The notes: generated from the sequence alone by a model not told the origin. Counted from the first letter of the stretch, positions 26,210-35,567 are shown. The stretch is 64,000 nucleotides of DNA from Asaia bogorensis (GCA_945889625.1 CAMDCE010000018.1:16951-80950), one strand, 5' to 3'. Translations and numbers: made by a program.

Positions 26210-27802
26210 CTACGCCGCCTTCAGAATATCCGCCATCTTCTCGCCGACCATGATCGAGGGCGCATTGGTGTTGCCCGAGGGCATGGTGGGGAAGATCGAG
26301 GCGTCGGCGACCCTGAGGCCGTCGAGGCCGTGGACCTTGAGCTTGTCGTCGACCACGGTGTTCGGCCCGGCCGGGCCCATGCGGCAGGTGCCGATCGGGT
26401 GATAGGCGGTCTGCGAGTTGTTCCTGATCCACGCCAAGATCTCCTCGTCGGTGTTGACCGAGGGGCCGGGCGAGAATTCGGAGTCGCGATAGGCGTCCAT
26501 TGGTGCGGCATCGACGATCTTCCGCATCATGCGGAAGCCGCCGACCATGGCGTCGCGGTCGATCTTGTCGGCCAGGAAGTTGAAGCGGATCGCCGGCTGC
26601 GCCTTGGGATCGGCCGACCTGATGTGGATCGAGCCCAGGCTCTCGGGGCGGAGCTGGTAGCAGGCGATGGTCATCGACGGGAAGTCCTGCAGCTTGCGGG
26701 TCTTGGGGTCCTTGATCGAGTAGGGCACCAGATGCATCTGCACGTCGGGCGTGGCGAGCTCGGGCCTGGTGCGCAGGAAGGCAAGCAGCGGCGCCGACGG
26801 CAGGGACATAAATCCGCCGCCGGTGGCGAGGTACTTCATCATCTGCGTCACGGCGCCCAGGCCGCGCGCCATGTGGTTGTAGGAGACCCTGGGGTCCTTC
26901 ACCTTCCAGATGATGCGGGCGTTGATGTGGTCGCGAAAATTCTCGCCGACCGCCTTCAGCGCGTGCTTGGTCTCGATGCCATGCCTGCCCAGCAGGTCGG
27001 GGTGGCCGATGCCGCTCAGTTCAAGGATCTGCGGGCTGGCGACGCCGCCTGCCGACAGGATGGTCTCGCGGGCCTTGGCCTGGACGACCCGGCCGTCCTT
27101 CTCATATTCGACACCGACGCAGCGCTTGCCGTCGAGCAGCAGGCGCAAGGTCATGGCATTGGTCACGACCTGCAGGTTGGGTCGTTTCATGGCGGGCTCG
27201 ATGTAGCAGTGCGCCACGCTCATGCGGCGGCCCTTGTAGATCGAGGTCTGCGTCTTGACGACGCCTTCCTGGTCCTCGCTGTTGTAGTCGGGATTGAGCT
27301 TGAAGCCGGCAGCCTTCGAGGCCGCGAACAGCGCGTCGTAGAGCGGATTCTGGTCGGGCACGGTCGAGACCTTGAGCGGGCCCTCGGTGCCGCGGCCGTT
27401 GCTGCCGTCACCGTCGACGAAATTCTCCATGCGGGTGAACAGCGGCGCCACGTCGCGCCAGCTCCAGCCGCGATTGCCCATCTGCGCCCAGGTGTCGTAG
27501 TCGAGCGGCTGGCCGCGCACCCAGACCAGCCCGTTGATCGAGCTCGAGCCGCCCAGAAGCTTTCCCCGCGGCACCGGGATGGTGCGGTTGGCGGTGCCCG
27601 GCTCGGGCTCGGACTGGTAGCACCAGTTGGCGGCGGGATTGTCGATCAGCAGGCCGAAGCTGAGCGGCATGCGCGAGTAGGGATGGCTGGCCGCTCCCGC
27701 CTCCAGCAGCAGGACCTTGGTCGCTGGATTTTCCGTGAGCCGTGCCGCCAAGGTGCCGCCGGCGGAACCCGCTCCCACGATGATGTAGTCGTAATCGGCC
27801 AT
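26210..27802 (-). CDS. GMC-family FAD oxidoreductase (choline/alcohol dehydrogenase-like)
   Basis: This 530-residue flavoprotein has the N-terminal FAD-binding motif DYIIVGAGSAGGTLAARL, the GMC signatures GKLLGGSSSINGLVW and GGVASPQILELSGIG, and a C-terminal active site TAYHPIGTCRMG and NTNAPSIM. It would oxidise an alcohol or hemiacetal. Homologues of this length include choline, polyethylene glycol and other alkanol dehydrogenases. No signal peptide is seen. The family B repeat lies immediately upstream (27829-27911). Confidence 0.9.
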   Translation of the reverse strand: MADYDYIIVGAGSAGGTLAARLTENPATKVLLLEAGAASHPYSRMPLSFGLLIDNPAANWCYQSEPEPGTANRTIPVPRGKLLGGSSSINGLVWVRGQPLDYDTWAQMGNRGWSWRDVAPLFTRMENFVDGDGSNGRGTEGPLKVSTVPDQNPLYDALFAASKAAGFKLNPDYNSEDQEGVVKTQTSIYKGRRMSVAHCYIEPAMKRPNLQVVTNAMTLRLLLDGKRCVGVEYEKDGRVVQAKARETILSAGGVASPQILELSGIGHPDLLGRHGIETKHALKAVGENFRDHINARIIWKVKDPRVSYNHMARGLGAVTQMMKYLATGGGFMSLPSAPLLAFLRTRPELATPDVQMHLVPYSIKDPKTRKLQDFPSMTIACYQLRPESLGSIHIRSADPKAQPAIRFNFLADKIDRDAMVGGFRMMRKIVDAAPMDAYRDSEFSPGPSVNTDEEILAWIRNNSQTAYHPIGTCRMGPAGPNTVVDDKLKVHGLDGLRVADASIFPTMPSGNTNAPSIMVGEKMADILKAA

Positions 27803-27828
27803 GGTTGCTCTTTCCCTCCCTCAAGCAT

Positions 27829-27911
27829 CATGACCCCCTCCGTCGTCGTAAGACGACGACACCTCCCCCGCCTGCGGGGGAGGTGTCGCGGTCATACCGC
27901 GACGGAGGGGG
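27829..27911. repeat. Dispersed repeat, family B copy 3
   Basis: Three adjacent hairpins: GTCGTCGT..ACGACGAC, CCTCCCCCGC..GCGGGGGAGG and GTCGCGG..CCGCGAC. It is bounded by CCCCCTCCG and CGGAGGGGG and lies between the divergent GMC and VWA genes, within a 211-base gap with no other feature I can support. Confidence 0.75.
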
Positions 27912-28013
27912 CCGGAAAGACTGTAGCGCACGGATGCAATATGCCGCGAGTTGAAAGAGGCCGGCCTTTCTTCCATAACCAAAAGCGGCAGTTGCGTGGG
28001 GAGCCGGGGCGGC

Positions 28014-28676
28014 ATGTCGGAATTGGAGCAGATCCCCTTTGGAGCCAGCGAGTTCGCGGAGAATCCCGAACCACGTTGCCCGTGCCTTCTGCTGCTCGAT
28101 ACCTCGGCATCGATGGCCGGGCCGGCCATCGACGAGCTCAATCGCGGCCTCCTGACCTTCAGGCACGAGCTGGCCGCCGACACGCTGGCCATGAAGCGGG
28201 TCGAGCTGGGCGTCGTGACTTTCGGCCCGGTTCACCTGCTGACCGACTTCCAGACGCCCGACCTTTTCATGCCGCCCAACCTCGACAGTTCGGGCGACAC
28301 GCCGATCGGTGCGGCCATCGCCGGCGGCCTGGAGATGATCCGCCAGCGCAAGCTGGCCTACAAGGCCAACGGCATCTCCTACTACCGTCCCTGGGTCTTT
28401 CTCATCACCGACGGCGCGCCGACCGACGCCTGGGAAGCGGCGGCGGAGATGGTCAAGGCGGGCGAGGCGGCCAAGAGCTTTTCCTTCTTTGCCGTGGGCG
28501 TCGAAGGCGCCGACATGGACATTCTCGGGAAGATCTCGGTGCGCGCCCCGCTCAGGCTGTCGGGATTGCGCTTCAGCGACCTGTTCGCCTGGCTGTCGTC
28601 GTCGCTCAGCAACGTGTCGCGCTCGCAGATGGGCCAGGCCGTGCAGTTGCTGCCGCCGGGATGGGCTCAGGTGTGA
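28014..28676 (+). CDS. TerY-type von Willebrand factor A domain protein
   Basis: This 220-residue cytoplasmic VWA domain has a complete metal-ion-dependent adhesion site: D29-x-S31-x-S33 ([11 protein letters not shown]), Thr96 in SGDTPIG and Asp133 in ITDGAPTD. It matches the TerY group linked to tellurite/stress systems. The TGA overlaps the GTG of the PP2C gene and that gene overlaps the kinase gene, so the three form a TerY-P triad (VWA, PP2C, kinase). No terB/D/E/Z gene is present. The start is at [10 protein letters not shown]; no upstream ATG has a good ribosome site. Confidence 0.88.
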   Translation: MSELEQIPFGASEFAENPEPRCPCLLLLDTSASMAGPAIDELNRGLLTFRHELAADTLAMKRVELGVVTFGPVHLLTDFQTPDLFMPPNLDSSGDTPIGAAIAGGLEMIRQRKLAYKANGISYYRPWVFLITDGAPTDAWEAAAEMVKAGEAAKSFSFFAVGVEGADMDILGKISVRAPLRLSGLRFSDLFAWLSSSLSNVSRSQMGQAVQLLPPGWAQV

Positions 28677-29497
28677 CCGTCGCCACGCCATGGCGGATCG
28701 CAATGGCGTCATCGATCGGGACTTCGCACATCGCGTCGGACCAGCCTTGCCAGGATAGCCACTTTCATATCGATCTAGAGGACTCGACCGGCCGGCCCGT
28801 CACGGTGCTGGTGGCGTCGGATGGCGCGGGCAGCGCGTCTCTTGCCGACGTCGGCGCCACACTGGCCTGCCAGACCTTCGCCAAGCTGGTCGCGGCCTAT
28901 CTCGAGGCGGGTGGCTCGGTGGAGAAAATCCGCCGGCCGCTGGCGGCGCGCTGGATCGCCGGTGTCTTCTACCGGCTGGCGATGCGGGCCAAGGCCGACG
29001 GCTTCGAGTGCCAGGACTATGCCTGCACGCTGCTGGCGGCGATCGCGAGCGAACAGGCCACAGCCTTCATTCAGGTCGGCGATGGCGCCATGGTGGTGCC
29101 CCGCGGTGCGGCCGACGGCTGGAGCTACGTCTTCTGGCCGCAGCACGGCGAGTTCGCCAACACCACGAATTTCGTCACGTCGGACAACGTGTTCGAGGCG
29201 CTGGATTTCGAGTTGTCGACGCAGCCGGTCGAGGAGATCGCCATCTTCACCGACGGGCTGGAGAACCTGGTGCTGAGCCAGGCCGAGCGGGCCGTGCATG
29301 CGCCCTTCTTCGACAGCATATTCCAGTCGGTGCGTCGCTCGGCAGCCACCGGCCTCGACGCCGCGCTGTCGTACGATCTCGAGAAATATCTGTCGACGGC
29401 GCGGATCGTCGAGCGGACCAGCGACGACAAGACCCTGATCCTGGCGTCGCGGCGGGCCAGCCCCGGCCAGTCCGGCCCCGGCGAGTCCGGCCCATGA
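28673..29497 (+). CDS. PP2C-family protein phosphatase of the TerY triad
   Basis: This 274-residue protein has PP2C metal-site motifs: ASDGAGSAS near residues 48-56, [20 protein letters not shown] and a C-terminal DDKTLIL. It probably removes phosphate from the substrate of the neighbouring kinase or from the kinase itself. The GTG start is in a GTGA overlap with the VWA stop. An ATG 12 bases further upstream is an alternative. The stop forms an ATGA overlap with the kinase start. The C-terminal [12 protein letters not shown] tail is low-complexity. Confidence 0.88.
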   Translation: MTVATPWRIAMASSIGTSHIASDQPCQDSHFHIDLEDSTGRPVTVLVASDGAGSASLADVGATLACQTFAKLVAAYLEAGGSVEKIRRPLAARWIAGVFYRLAMRAKADGFECQDYACTLLAAIASEQATAFIQVGDGAMVVPRGAADGWSYVFWPQHGEFANTTNFVTSDNVFEALDFELSTQPVEEIAIFTDGLENLVLSQAERAVHAPFFDSIFQSVRRSAATGLDAALSYDLEKYLSTARIVERTSDDKTLILASRRASPGQSGPGESGP

Positions 29498-31473
29498 TTG
29501 GCCCGTCGGTATTGTCGAGCGTGGTCGATGCGCAGGGCCGTCCGCTGCGGCTCGGCCGCAAGCTCGGGCAGGGCGGTGAAGGAGCCGTCTACGAACTCTT
29601 CGGCGAAACCGATGCCGTGGCGAAGATCTACCACCAGCCGCTGTCAAAGATGCGGGCCGAGAAACTTCACGCCATGGTCGGCATGCGGACCAAGCAGATC
29701 GACAGGCTGACGGCCTGGCCGACCGAAGTGCTGTCGCTCAGCACCGGCGTGCCGATCGGCGTCAAGATGCCGAAAGTCGTCGGCCACAAGGTCATCCATC
29801 AGCTCTATAGCCCGAAGAGCCGGCGGACCGAATTTCGCCGCGCCGACTGGCGGTTCCTCGTCCGGGTGGCGACCAACCTGGCGCGCGCCTTCGCCACGGT
29901 CCACGAGGCCTCGAGCGTCATCGCCGACGTCAACCACGGCGGCGTGCTGGTCGGCCAGGACGCCCGCGTTCGCCTGATCGACTGCGACAGCTTCCAGGTG
30001 TTCGACGGCACCAGGAACCATCTCTGCGAGGTCGGCGTGCCGACCTTCACGCCGCCCGAGCTGCAGGGACTGGTGTTCGCCGACATCGTGCGGACCGAAA
30101 ACCACGACAACTTCGGCCTCGCCGTCCTGATCTTCCTCATCCTGTTCATGGGGCGCCATCCGTTCGCCGGCCGCTACCTCGGTCCCGGCGAGATGCCGAT
30201 CGAGCGGGCGATCCGGGAGTGCCGCTTCGCCTACGGCCGAGCGCGCGCCGAGGCGCGCATGGAGCAGCCGCCGGGCACGCCGGCGCTCGAGGTCGTGTCC
30301 GAACCGGTCGCGCTGTTGTTCGAGCGGGCGTTCGGGCGCGAAGGCATTCGCGGCGCCCACGGCGCCTTGGGCAGCCGGCCGACAGCGCGCGAATGGATCG
30401 CCGCACTAGAGGCCCTCGAAGGCAAGCTCAAACAATGCCCCGACAGTCCGGCGCACTGGCATCTCGCCCGCCTGCCGGACTGCCCGTGGTGCCGGATGGA
30501 AGCGGCGACCGGCGTGGCCCTGTTCTCGCTGGCCATTTCGCCCGGCGCGGCGGGGTACTTCGATGTCGAGACGTTCTGGCAGCAGGTGACGGCGCTGGAA
30601 CATCCCGGTCCGGCGCCGGCGCTCGACGAGGCGGTGGCCAACACCAGGGTGCGGCCCTCCGAGGACGTGCGGAACTTCAAGCGACAGTACTGGTTTCACG
30701 GGCCGCTCGCCCTGCTTTGCGGTGCCGCAACCCTGGCACTCGCCGTGTTCGTGGATCTGCCGCTGCCGGGAAGGCTGTTCTTCTTCGTTTCGGCCTTTGT
30801 CCTCTATTTCCTGGTCCGCCGGAACCTCAGGATGAAGATCGATATCACCTACTTCATGGAGCGCGAGCGCCTGTTGCGCGCTCAATGGGATGCCGTTCGT
30901 GCCGAGTGGGCCGCCAAGGCAGGCGTGGCCGCGTTCGACGCCAAACGCGGCGAACTCGAGCAGCTGCGGACCAGGTGGACGGCCATTCCGGAATTCCGCG
31001 AGCAGAGGCTCAGGGACCTCGAGGCGAGCAAGAGCGAGCGCCAGCTCAGCCGTTTCCTCGACGGCTTCCCGATCCAGCCGGGCGAGGTAGCGGGCGTCGG
31101 CACCGGCCGCAAATCCATTCTCGAATCGTTCGGCATCGAGACGGCGGCGGACGTCGACGAGGCCAAGCTCTACCGGGTGCCCGGCGTCGGCGCCAAGCTG
31201 CGCGGCGAGTTGATTGCCTGGCGGCGTTCGATCGAGGGTCGCTTCCGGTTCGACCCGGACATGGACAGCACGCTGCCAGACGAGGAGATGGCCGAGCAGG
31301 AGGTGCTGGTCGAGCGCCTGAAGCTCGAGGCCGCGATCCGCAAGGGCTTCGCCGATCTCCAGCAGTTGCAGAAGCAGACGCTGTTTGCCCGCACGTCGCT
31401 GAAATCCAAGGTCGAGGAAGCCGATCGCGCCTTCCAGCAGTGCGCAGCCGACCTCAAGGCCGTGCGGAGATGA
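29494..31473 (+). CDS. Membrane-linked Ser/Thr kinase-like protein with zinc ribbon and HhH domain (TerY triad)
   Basis: The protein has 659 residues. The kinase fold at about 15-300 has GQGGEG (25-30), Lys44, the catalytic ADVNHGGVLV (Asp145) and IDCDSF in place of DFG (Asp163-Asp165), then PPEL. In related kinases the loop reads DVNPSN; the Mg-binding Asn at +5 is Gly150 here. A zinc-ribbon-like C/H cluster (KQCPDS...DCPWC) follows. Two hydrophobic helices come next (HGPLALLCGAATLAL and GRLFFFVSAFVLYFLV), then a coiled segment and a helix-hairpin-helix (LYRVPGVGAKLRGEL). It closes the triad with a 4-base overlap to PP2C. Activity may be weakened or altered by the missing Asn. Downstream is a long inverted repeat. 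Confidence 0.85.
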   Translation: MIGPSVLSSVVDAQGRPLRLGRKLGQGGEGAVYELFGETDAVAKIYHQPLSKMRAEKLHAMVGMRTKQIDRLTAWPTEVLSLSTGVPIGVKMPKVVGHKVIHQLYSPKSRRTEFRRADWRFLVRVATNLARAFATVHEASSVIADVNHGGVLVGQDARVRLIDCDSFQVFDGTRNHLCEVGVPTFTPPELQGLVFADIVRTENHDNFGLAVLIFLILFMGRHPFAGRYLGPGEMPIERAIRECRFAYGRARAEARMEQPPGTPALEVVSEPVALLFERAFGREGIRGAHGALGSRPTAREWIAALEALEGKLKQCPDSPAHWHLARLPDCPWCRMEAATGVALFSLAISPGAAGYFDVETFWQQVTALEHPGPAPALDEAVANTRVRPSEDVRNFKRQYWFHGPLALLCGAATLALAVFVDLPLPGRLFFFVSAFVLYFLVRRNLRMKIDITYFMERERLLRAQWDAVRAEWAAKAGVAAFDAKRGELEQLRTRWTAIPEFREQRLRDLEASKSERQLSRFLDGFPIQPGEVAGVGTGRKSILESFGIETAADVDEAKLYRVPGVGAKLRGELIAWRRSIEGRFRFDPDMDSTLPDEEMAEQEVLVERLKLEAAIRKGFADLQQLQKQTLFARTSLKSKVEEADRAFQQCAADLKAVRR

Positions 31474-31482
31474 CGGACAAGT

Positions 31483-31598
31483 GTCATCCGAGTCGCGCGG
31501 AGTAACCTCCGCGCCTAAGCGAGGGATCTTTAAAGGTGGCGCTCCGAGGAAAGATCCCTCGCTGCGCTCAAGGCGGAGGTTACTCCGCCGCGGATGAC
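31483..31598. repeat. Nested long inverted repeat (family D)
   Basis: Three nested stems are visible: GTCATCCG with CGGATGAC, a 16-base GCGGAGTAACCTCCGC-type arm (31497-31512) with its complement near 31573-31588, and GCGAGGGATCTTT with AAAGATCCCTCGC (31519-31531 and 31550-31562). It lies between the convergent kinase and CaiB genes and is likely transcribed as a strong hairpin that ends both. Confidence 0.85.
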
Positions 31599-31633
31599 AA
31601 AATTGTTGTTACTTCTTTCTGGGCCGGCTTCGC

Positions 31634-32827
31634 CTAGGCCTTCTTGATTTCGGTGAGGGCCACGCCCGATGCTATCAGCCCGTCGATCTCGGCCGCCGAA
31701 TAACCGCGCTCGGCCAGCACGGCCCGCGTGTCGACGCCGAACCTCCGCGGCTTGCTACGCGCCGCCGCCGGCGTGCGCGAAAGCTTCACCGGATTGCCGA
31801 CGTTGCGGTAGCCGTCCTTCTCCCACACCATGTCGCGATGCTTGGTGTGCGGGTGCTCCATGACGTCGGGCACCTCCATCACCGCGCCCGACGGCACGCC
31901 AGCCTGCATCAGCTCGTTGGCGAGGCTCTCGCCGTCGCGGTCCTTGGTGAGGGCGCGCAATTCGGCTTCGAGCTCGGTCTTGTGGGCGACCCTGTCCTTG
32001 TTGGTCTTGAAGCGCGGCTCGTGGGCCAGCTCCGGTTTGCCCAGCATCTGGCAGAGCTTGCGGAACTGGGTGTCGTTGCCGGCCCCGACCACGATGTTGC
32101 GGCCGCGCGTCGGGAAGTTGCAGTACGGCGCCAGGTTGCCGTGGCTGTTGCCGTGCAGCTTGGGCTTTTGCCCCGCCATGAAATAGTTGGGCGCGTGCGG
32201 CTGATGCAGCGCGATGGCGCTGTCGTAGAGCGCCACGTCGATGAACTGGCCCTTGCCCGAGCGGTTGCGCTCATAGAGCGCCATCAGGATGCCAATGCAG
32301 GCGTTCATGCCGGTCGACAGATCGACCACCGGCACGCCGATGCGTACGGGCCCCGACTCGGGCGCGCCGTTGACCGAGACCAGGCCGGCCGAGGCCTGGA
32401 CCATGGCGTCGTAGCCGGGGAAGCCGCCGAGCGGCCCGTCGGCGCCGAAGCCCGAGACGCGCGCATGGACGAGCCGCGGCAACGTCCTGGACAGGGTGTC
32501 GTAGCCCACGCCCCATTTCTCCATGGTGCCGGTCTTGAAATTCTCGATCAGCACGTCGGCGTCTTGCAGCAGACGCAGCAGCACCTCGCGGCCGGCGGGT
32601 TTGGAGAGATCGAGCGCGATCTTGCGCTTGTTGCGGTTGATGCCGGCGAAGTAGGCCGAGATGCCTTCATTGTCGAACGGTGGCCCCCACAGGCGCGTCT
32701 CGTCGCCTTGCGGCGGCTCAATCTTGATCACCTCGGCGCCGTGGTCGGCCAGCATCTGGCCGCAGTAAGGCCCGCCGAGCACACGCGACAGGTCAATGAC
32801 TTTCAGGCCTTCCAATGCGCCCGGCAT
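31634..32827 (-). CDS. CaiB/BaiF family (type III) CoA-transferase
   Basis: This 397-residue protein has the type III CoA-transferase layout. The N-terminal VIDLSRVLGGPYCGQMLADHGAEVIKIE is followed by the GFPGYDAMVQASAGLVSVNG block and VVDLSTGM, which carries the catalytic Asp expected near residue 169. Such enzymes move CoA between acyl-CoA and a free acid by a mixed-anhydride route. The substrate is unknown and no adjacent gene on the same strand gives a clue. Upstream is repeat family A copy 2. Confidence 0.9.
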   Translation of the reverse strand: MPGALEGLKVIDLSRVLGGPYCGQMLADHGAEVIKIEPPQGDETRLWGPPFDNEGISAYFAGINRNKRKIALDLSKPAGREVLLRLLQDADVLIENFKTGTMEKWGVGYDTLSRTLPRLVHARVSGFGADGPLGGFPGYDAMVQASAGLVSVNGAPESGPVRIGVPVVDLSTGMNACIGILMALYERNRSGKGQFIDVALYDSAIALHQPHAPNYFMAGQKPKLHGNSHGNLAPYCNFPTRGRNIVVGAGNDTQFRKLCQMLGKPELAHEPRFKTNKDRVAHKTELEAELRALTKDRDGESLANELMQAGVPSGAVMEVPDVMEHPHTKHRDMVWEKDGYRNVGNPVKLSRTPAAARSKPRRFGVDTRAVLAERGYSAAEIDGLIASGVALTEIKKA

Positions 32828-32840
32828 TCCGCTTCACTCC

Positions 32841-32983
32841 CTAGAGCATATCCCGTCCGGCTGAAGCGCATAAACGCGCCGCGATCAGCCGGACGGACTA
32901 TGCCATTGAAGGAAATGCTTCGTACAACGCGTTTCCGGTCAAACGGAACCGCTCCGCGGCGCCATTTGACCGCAAACCGCTAG
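32841..32983. repeat. Dispersed palindromic repeat, family A copy 2
   Basis: This is the best-preserved copy. It runs from CTAGAGCATATCCCGTCC to CGCAAACCGCTAG and contains two hairpins: GTCCGGCTGA/TCAGCCGGAC around a 20-base loop, and GGTCAAACGG.../...TTTGACC. It lies in the 198-base gap between the divergent CaiB and alcohol dehydrogenase genes. Nothing else is recognisable in that gap. Confidence 0.85.
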
Positions 32984-33025
32984 TCGATCGGCACCGGTTA
33001 TAGACCATGCCGACAGGAGACAACC

Positions 33026-34201
33026 ATGCTGGCTGGCATCCATGGACACCAGGACATCGAGCGTGTCGTCTACGGCAAGCCGGCGGGGCCTTCGCTGCTG
33101 GCCGAAGCCGAGCGGTTGGGCGCCAAGCGCGTCTTCGTCACCACGTCGAAATCGGTGGCGCAGAGCGCGCTGCTGGCGGGCATCATCCGCGACCTCGGCG
33201 AGCGCTACGCCGGGGTCTATGCCGGCATCACCGCTCATTCGCCGCGGCCTTGTGTGATCGAGGGCGCGCAACTGGCGCGCGACGCCAGGGCCGACCTGAT
33301 CGTGGCGGTGGGCGGCGGCTCGGTGATCGACGCCACCAAGGTCATGCTGATCGCGCTGTGGCAGAACGCGACCCGGATCGAGGATCTCGACCTCTATCGC
33401 GCCGGCCGACCGAAGGAGGGCGCGGCGCCGCCCGCCGAGACGATCAAACCGCCGGCCGATGCGATCCGCATGATCGCCGTGCCAACCACGCTGTCGGCCG
33501 CCGAGTTCAACGCCTTTGCCGGCGTCAGCGATCCGCGTCATGGCATCAAGGAAAGCTTCGGCCATCGTCTGATCGTGCCGCGGGTGATCGTGCTCGATCC
33601 CGCCGCGACGCTGGCCACGCCGATGGACCTCATGCTCTCAACCGGGCTGAAGGCCGTCGACCACGCCGTCGAGCGGCTGTGCTCGCAGCAGGCCAACCCC
33701 TTCGCCATCGGCACCTCGACCGAAGCGCTGAAGCTGCTGGCGCGGGCGCTGCCCGGCCACAAGGCCAGGCCCGATGACATGGAAACCCGACTCGATCTGC
33801 AGTTCGGCATGTGGCTGTCGATCGGCGCCGGCACCTCGGGCGTGGGCGTCGGAGCCAGCCACGGCATCGGCCATGTGCTGGGTGCTGCCTGCGGCGTGCC
33901 GCATGGCCATACCTCGTGCGTGATGCTGCCCTCGGTGCTGCGTTGGAACCTGTCGGCCAATGCCGATCGCCAGAAGCGGGTGAGCGAAGCCTTCGGCAAG
34001 CCCGAAACGCCCGCTGCCGACCTGGTGGCCGGGCTGGTCACTGAACTCGGCCTGCCGCGCCGGCTGGCGGACGTTGGCGTGGGCAAGGACCGGTTCCGTG
34101 AAATCGGCGAGAAATCTATGCACGACCGCGCCGTGCTCAACAATCCGCGGCCGATCAAGGGGCCTGACCAAGTAGTGGAGATTCTCGAACTGGCGGCGTG
34201 A
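33026..34201 (+). CDS. Iron-containing alcohol dehydrogenase / maleylacetate reductase family
   Basis: This 391-residue protein has the nucleotide motif IVAVGGGSVIDATK near residues 92-105. Conserved His/Asp positions are seen in STGLKAVDHAVE, GASHGIGHVLG and PHGHTSC. Maleylacetate reductases and Fe-alcohol dehydrogenases share this fold and cannot be separated confidently here. Maleylacetate reduction would fit aromatic-ring catabolism. A GGAGAC ribosome site precedes the ATG. It stands 92 bases upstream of the livK gene, so co-transcription is possible but not certain. Confidence 0.85.
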   Translation: MLAGIHGHQDIERVVYGKPAGPSLLAEAERLGAKRVFVTTSKSVAQSALLAGIIRDLGERYAGVYAGITAHSPRPCVIEGAQLARDARADLIVAVGGGSVIDATKVMLIALWQNATRIEDLDLYRAGRPKEGAAPPAETIKPPADAIRMIAVPTTLSAAEFNAFAGVSDPRHGIKESFGHRLIVPRVIVLDPAATLATPMDLMLSTGLKAVDHAVERLCSQQANPFAIGTSTEALKLLARALPGHKARPDDMETRLDLQFGMWLSIGAGTSGVGVGASHGIGHVLGAACGVPHGHTSCVMLPSVLRWNLSANADRQKRVSEAFGKPETPAADLVAGLVTELGLPRRLADVGVGKDRFREIGEKSMHDRAVLNNPRPIKGPDQVVEILELAA

Positions 34202-34212
34202 ATCCGAATTGA

Positions 34213-34225
34213 TTTGGGGCCCAAA
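34213..34225. promoter_or_regulatory. Candidate operator upstream of livK
   Basis: A 13-base palindrome, TTTGGG-G-CCCAAA, lies in an AT-richer stretch 69 bases before the livK start and 12 bases after the dehydrogenase stop. It could be an operator for the transporter operon. No regulator is adjacent, so this is weak. Confidence 0.3.
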
Positions 34226-34293
34226 CAAGATAGTCTAGAGCCAATCTAAATAAGAAGTTCTTCAGGGAAACGCCAACAAGAGGGGACATGCCC

Positions 34294-35487
34294 ATGATGC
34301 GGACATTCCGTGCGCTTGCGATCCTGGTCGCGCTGGCAGCCATGCCGGCCGCAGCCCAGGACAAGGTCAAGATCGGCTACGCCATCTCCAAGACCGGACC
34401 CAACGCCGGTGGCGCCTCGATCACCCAGATCCCGAACTACGAGATGTGGGTCAAGGACGTGAACGCCAAGGGCGGGCTGATGATCGGCGGCAAGCGCCTG
34501 CCGATCGAGGTGGTCGAGTACGACGATCGCTCGAACTCCGAGGAAGCCGTCCGCGCCGTCGAGCGCCTGGTGACACAGGACAAGGTCGATCTCCTGTTTC
34601 CGCCGTGGGGCACCGGCCTCAACCTCGCGGTCGGCCCTGTGTTCAACAAATTCGGTTATCCGCAGCTCGCTTTCAGCGCCGTCACGGACCGTGCGCCCGA
34701 GCTGGTCAAGCGCTGGCCGAACAGCTTCTGGCTGCTCGGCACCTCCAAGCAGTATGTCGACGCGCTGGTCGGCGTGCTGAAGAAGCTGCGCGACGAGAAG
34801 AAGATCGGGCCCAACGTCGCCATGATCTCGATTGCCGACGGCTTCGGCATCGATCTCAGCCAGGCCGCGCGCAAGGGCTTCGAGGAGGCGGGCTTCAAGC
34901 TCGCCTACGACAAGAGCTATCCGATCGGCACCCAGGATCTCTCGCCGCTGATCGGCGAGGCGTCGCGCTCGGGCGCCGATACCTTCGTGGCCTTCTCCTA
35001 TCCGCCCGACACACTGGCGCTGACCGACCAGGCAAAGGTCGCCTCGTTCGCTCCCAAGGTGATGTTCCTCGGTGTCGGCGTGGGCTTCCCGCTCTACCTG
35101 CAGAAGTTCGGCGCCAACGTCGAAGGCATCATGTCGCTCGGTGGCTGGTCGAAGGACAATGCCTCGACGGCGGCCTACGCCAAGAAGCACGAGGAGATGT
35201 TCAAGCGCGGTCCCGACCGCTGGGGCAGCCAGATCGGCTACGCGTCGCTGCAGATGCTCGAGCAGGCGATCGAGAAGGTCGGCAAGATCGATCGTCCCGC
35301 CATCACAAAGGAGCTGCAGACCAGCACCTTCGACACGGTGTTGGGCAAGGTGAAGCTGGCCGACAACATGATGAAGGACAATTTCTGGCTGATCGGCCAG
35401 TGGCAGGACGGCTTCTTCGTTGGCGTGGCGCCGCAGCGCGCCGGCGTGGGGACCGTCGTCGTCCCCAAGCCCGCCTGGAAGCCGTAG
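34294..35487 (+). CDS. livK: Branched-chain-amino-acid-type ABC transporter substrate-binding protein
   Basis: The 397-residue precursor has an N-terminal signal ending AAMPAAAQ and a periplasmic type I binding fold (KIGYAISKTGPNAGG). An AGGGG ribosome site fits ATG 34294 better than ATG 34288. The family also binds aromatic acids and amides, so leucine is not assured. It is followed by a hairpin and U-tract (35501-35533) before the permease genes, which would let the binding protein be made in excess. The downstream dehydrogenase and cupin suggest a compound that is degraded after import. Confidence 0.9.
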   Translation: MMRTFRALAILVALAAMPAAAQDKVKIGYAISKTGPNAGGASITQIPNYEMWVKDVNAKGGLMIGGKRLPIEVVEYDDRSNSEEAVRAVERLVTQDKVDLLFPPWGTGLNLAVGPVFNKFGYPQLAFSAVTDRAPELVKRWPNSFWLLGTSKQYVDALVGVLKKLRDEKKIGPNVAMISIADGFGIDLSQAARKGFEEAGFKLAYDKSYPIGTQDLSPLIGEASRSGADTFVAFSYPPDTLALTDQAKVASFAPKVMFLGVGVGFPLYLQKFGANVEGIMSLGGWSKDNASTAAYAKKHEEMFKRGPDRWGSQIGYASLQMLEQAIEKVGKIDRPAITKELQTSTFDTVLGKVKLADNMMKDNFWLIGQWQDGFFVGVAPQRAGVGTVVVPKPAWKP

Positions 35488-35500
35488 GCAACGTGTCGCG

Positions 35501-35533
35501 GGGCGGGCGCCGGTCGCGCCCGCCCGTCTTTTT
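35501..35533 (+). terminator. Rho-independent terminator or attenuator between livK and livH
   Basis: A perfect 10-base stem (GGGCGGGCGC at 35501-35510 with GCGCCCGCCC at 35516-35525, loop CGGTC) is followed by GTCTTTTT. The next gene starts 35 bases later, so partial read-through would set the livK:livHMGF ratio. Confidence 0.85.
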
Positions 35534-35567
35534 GGTCCAAGGCCGATGAACGGGCGGGTGAACGCCG

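Noticed and set aside
25292..28660. A very long plus-strand open frame running into the PP2C gene
   Set aside because: The region opposite the racemase and GMC genes is antisense and low-complexity. Only the end (28673-29497) is real and has its own start in a GTGA overlap.
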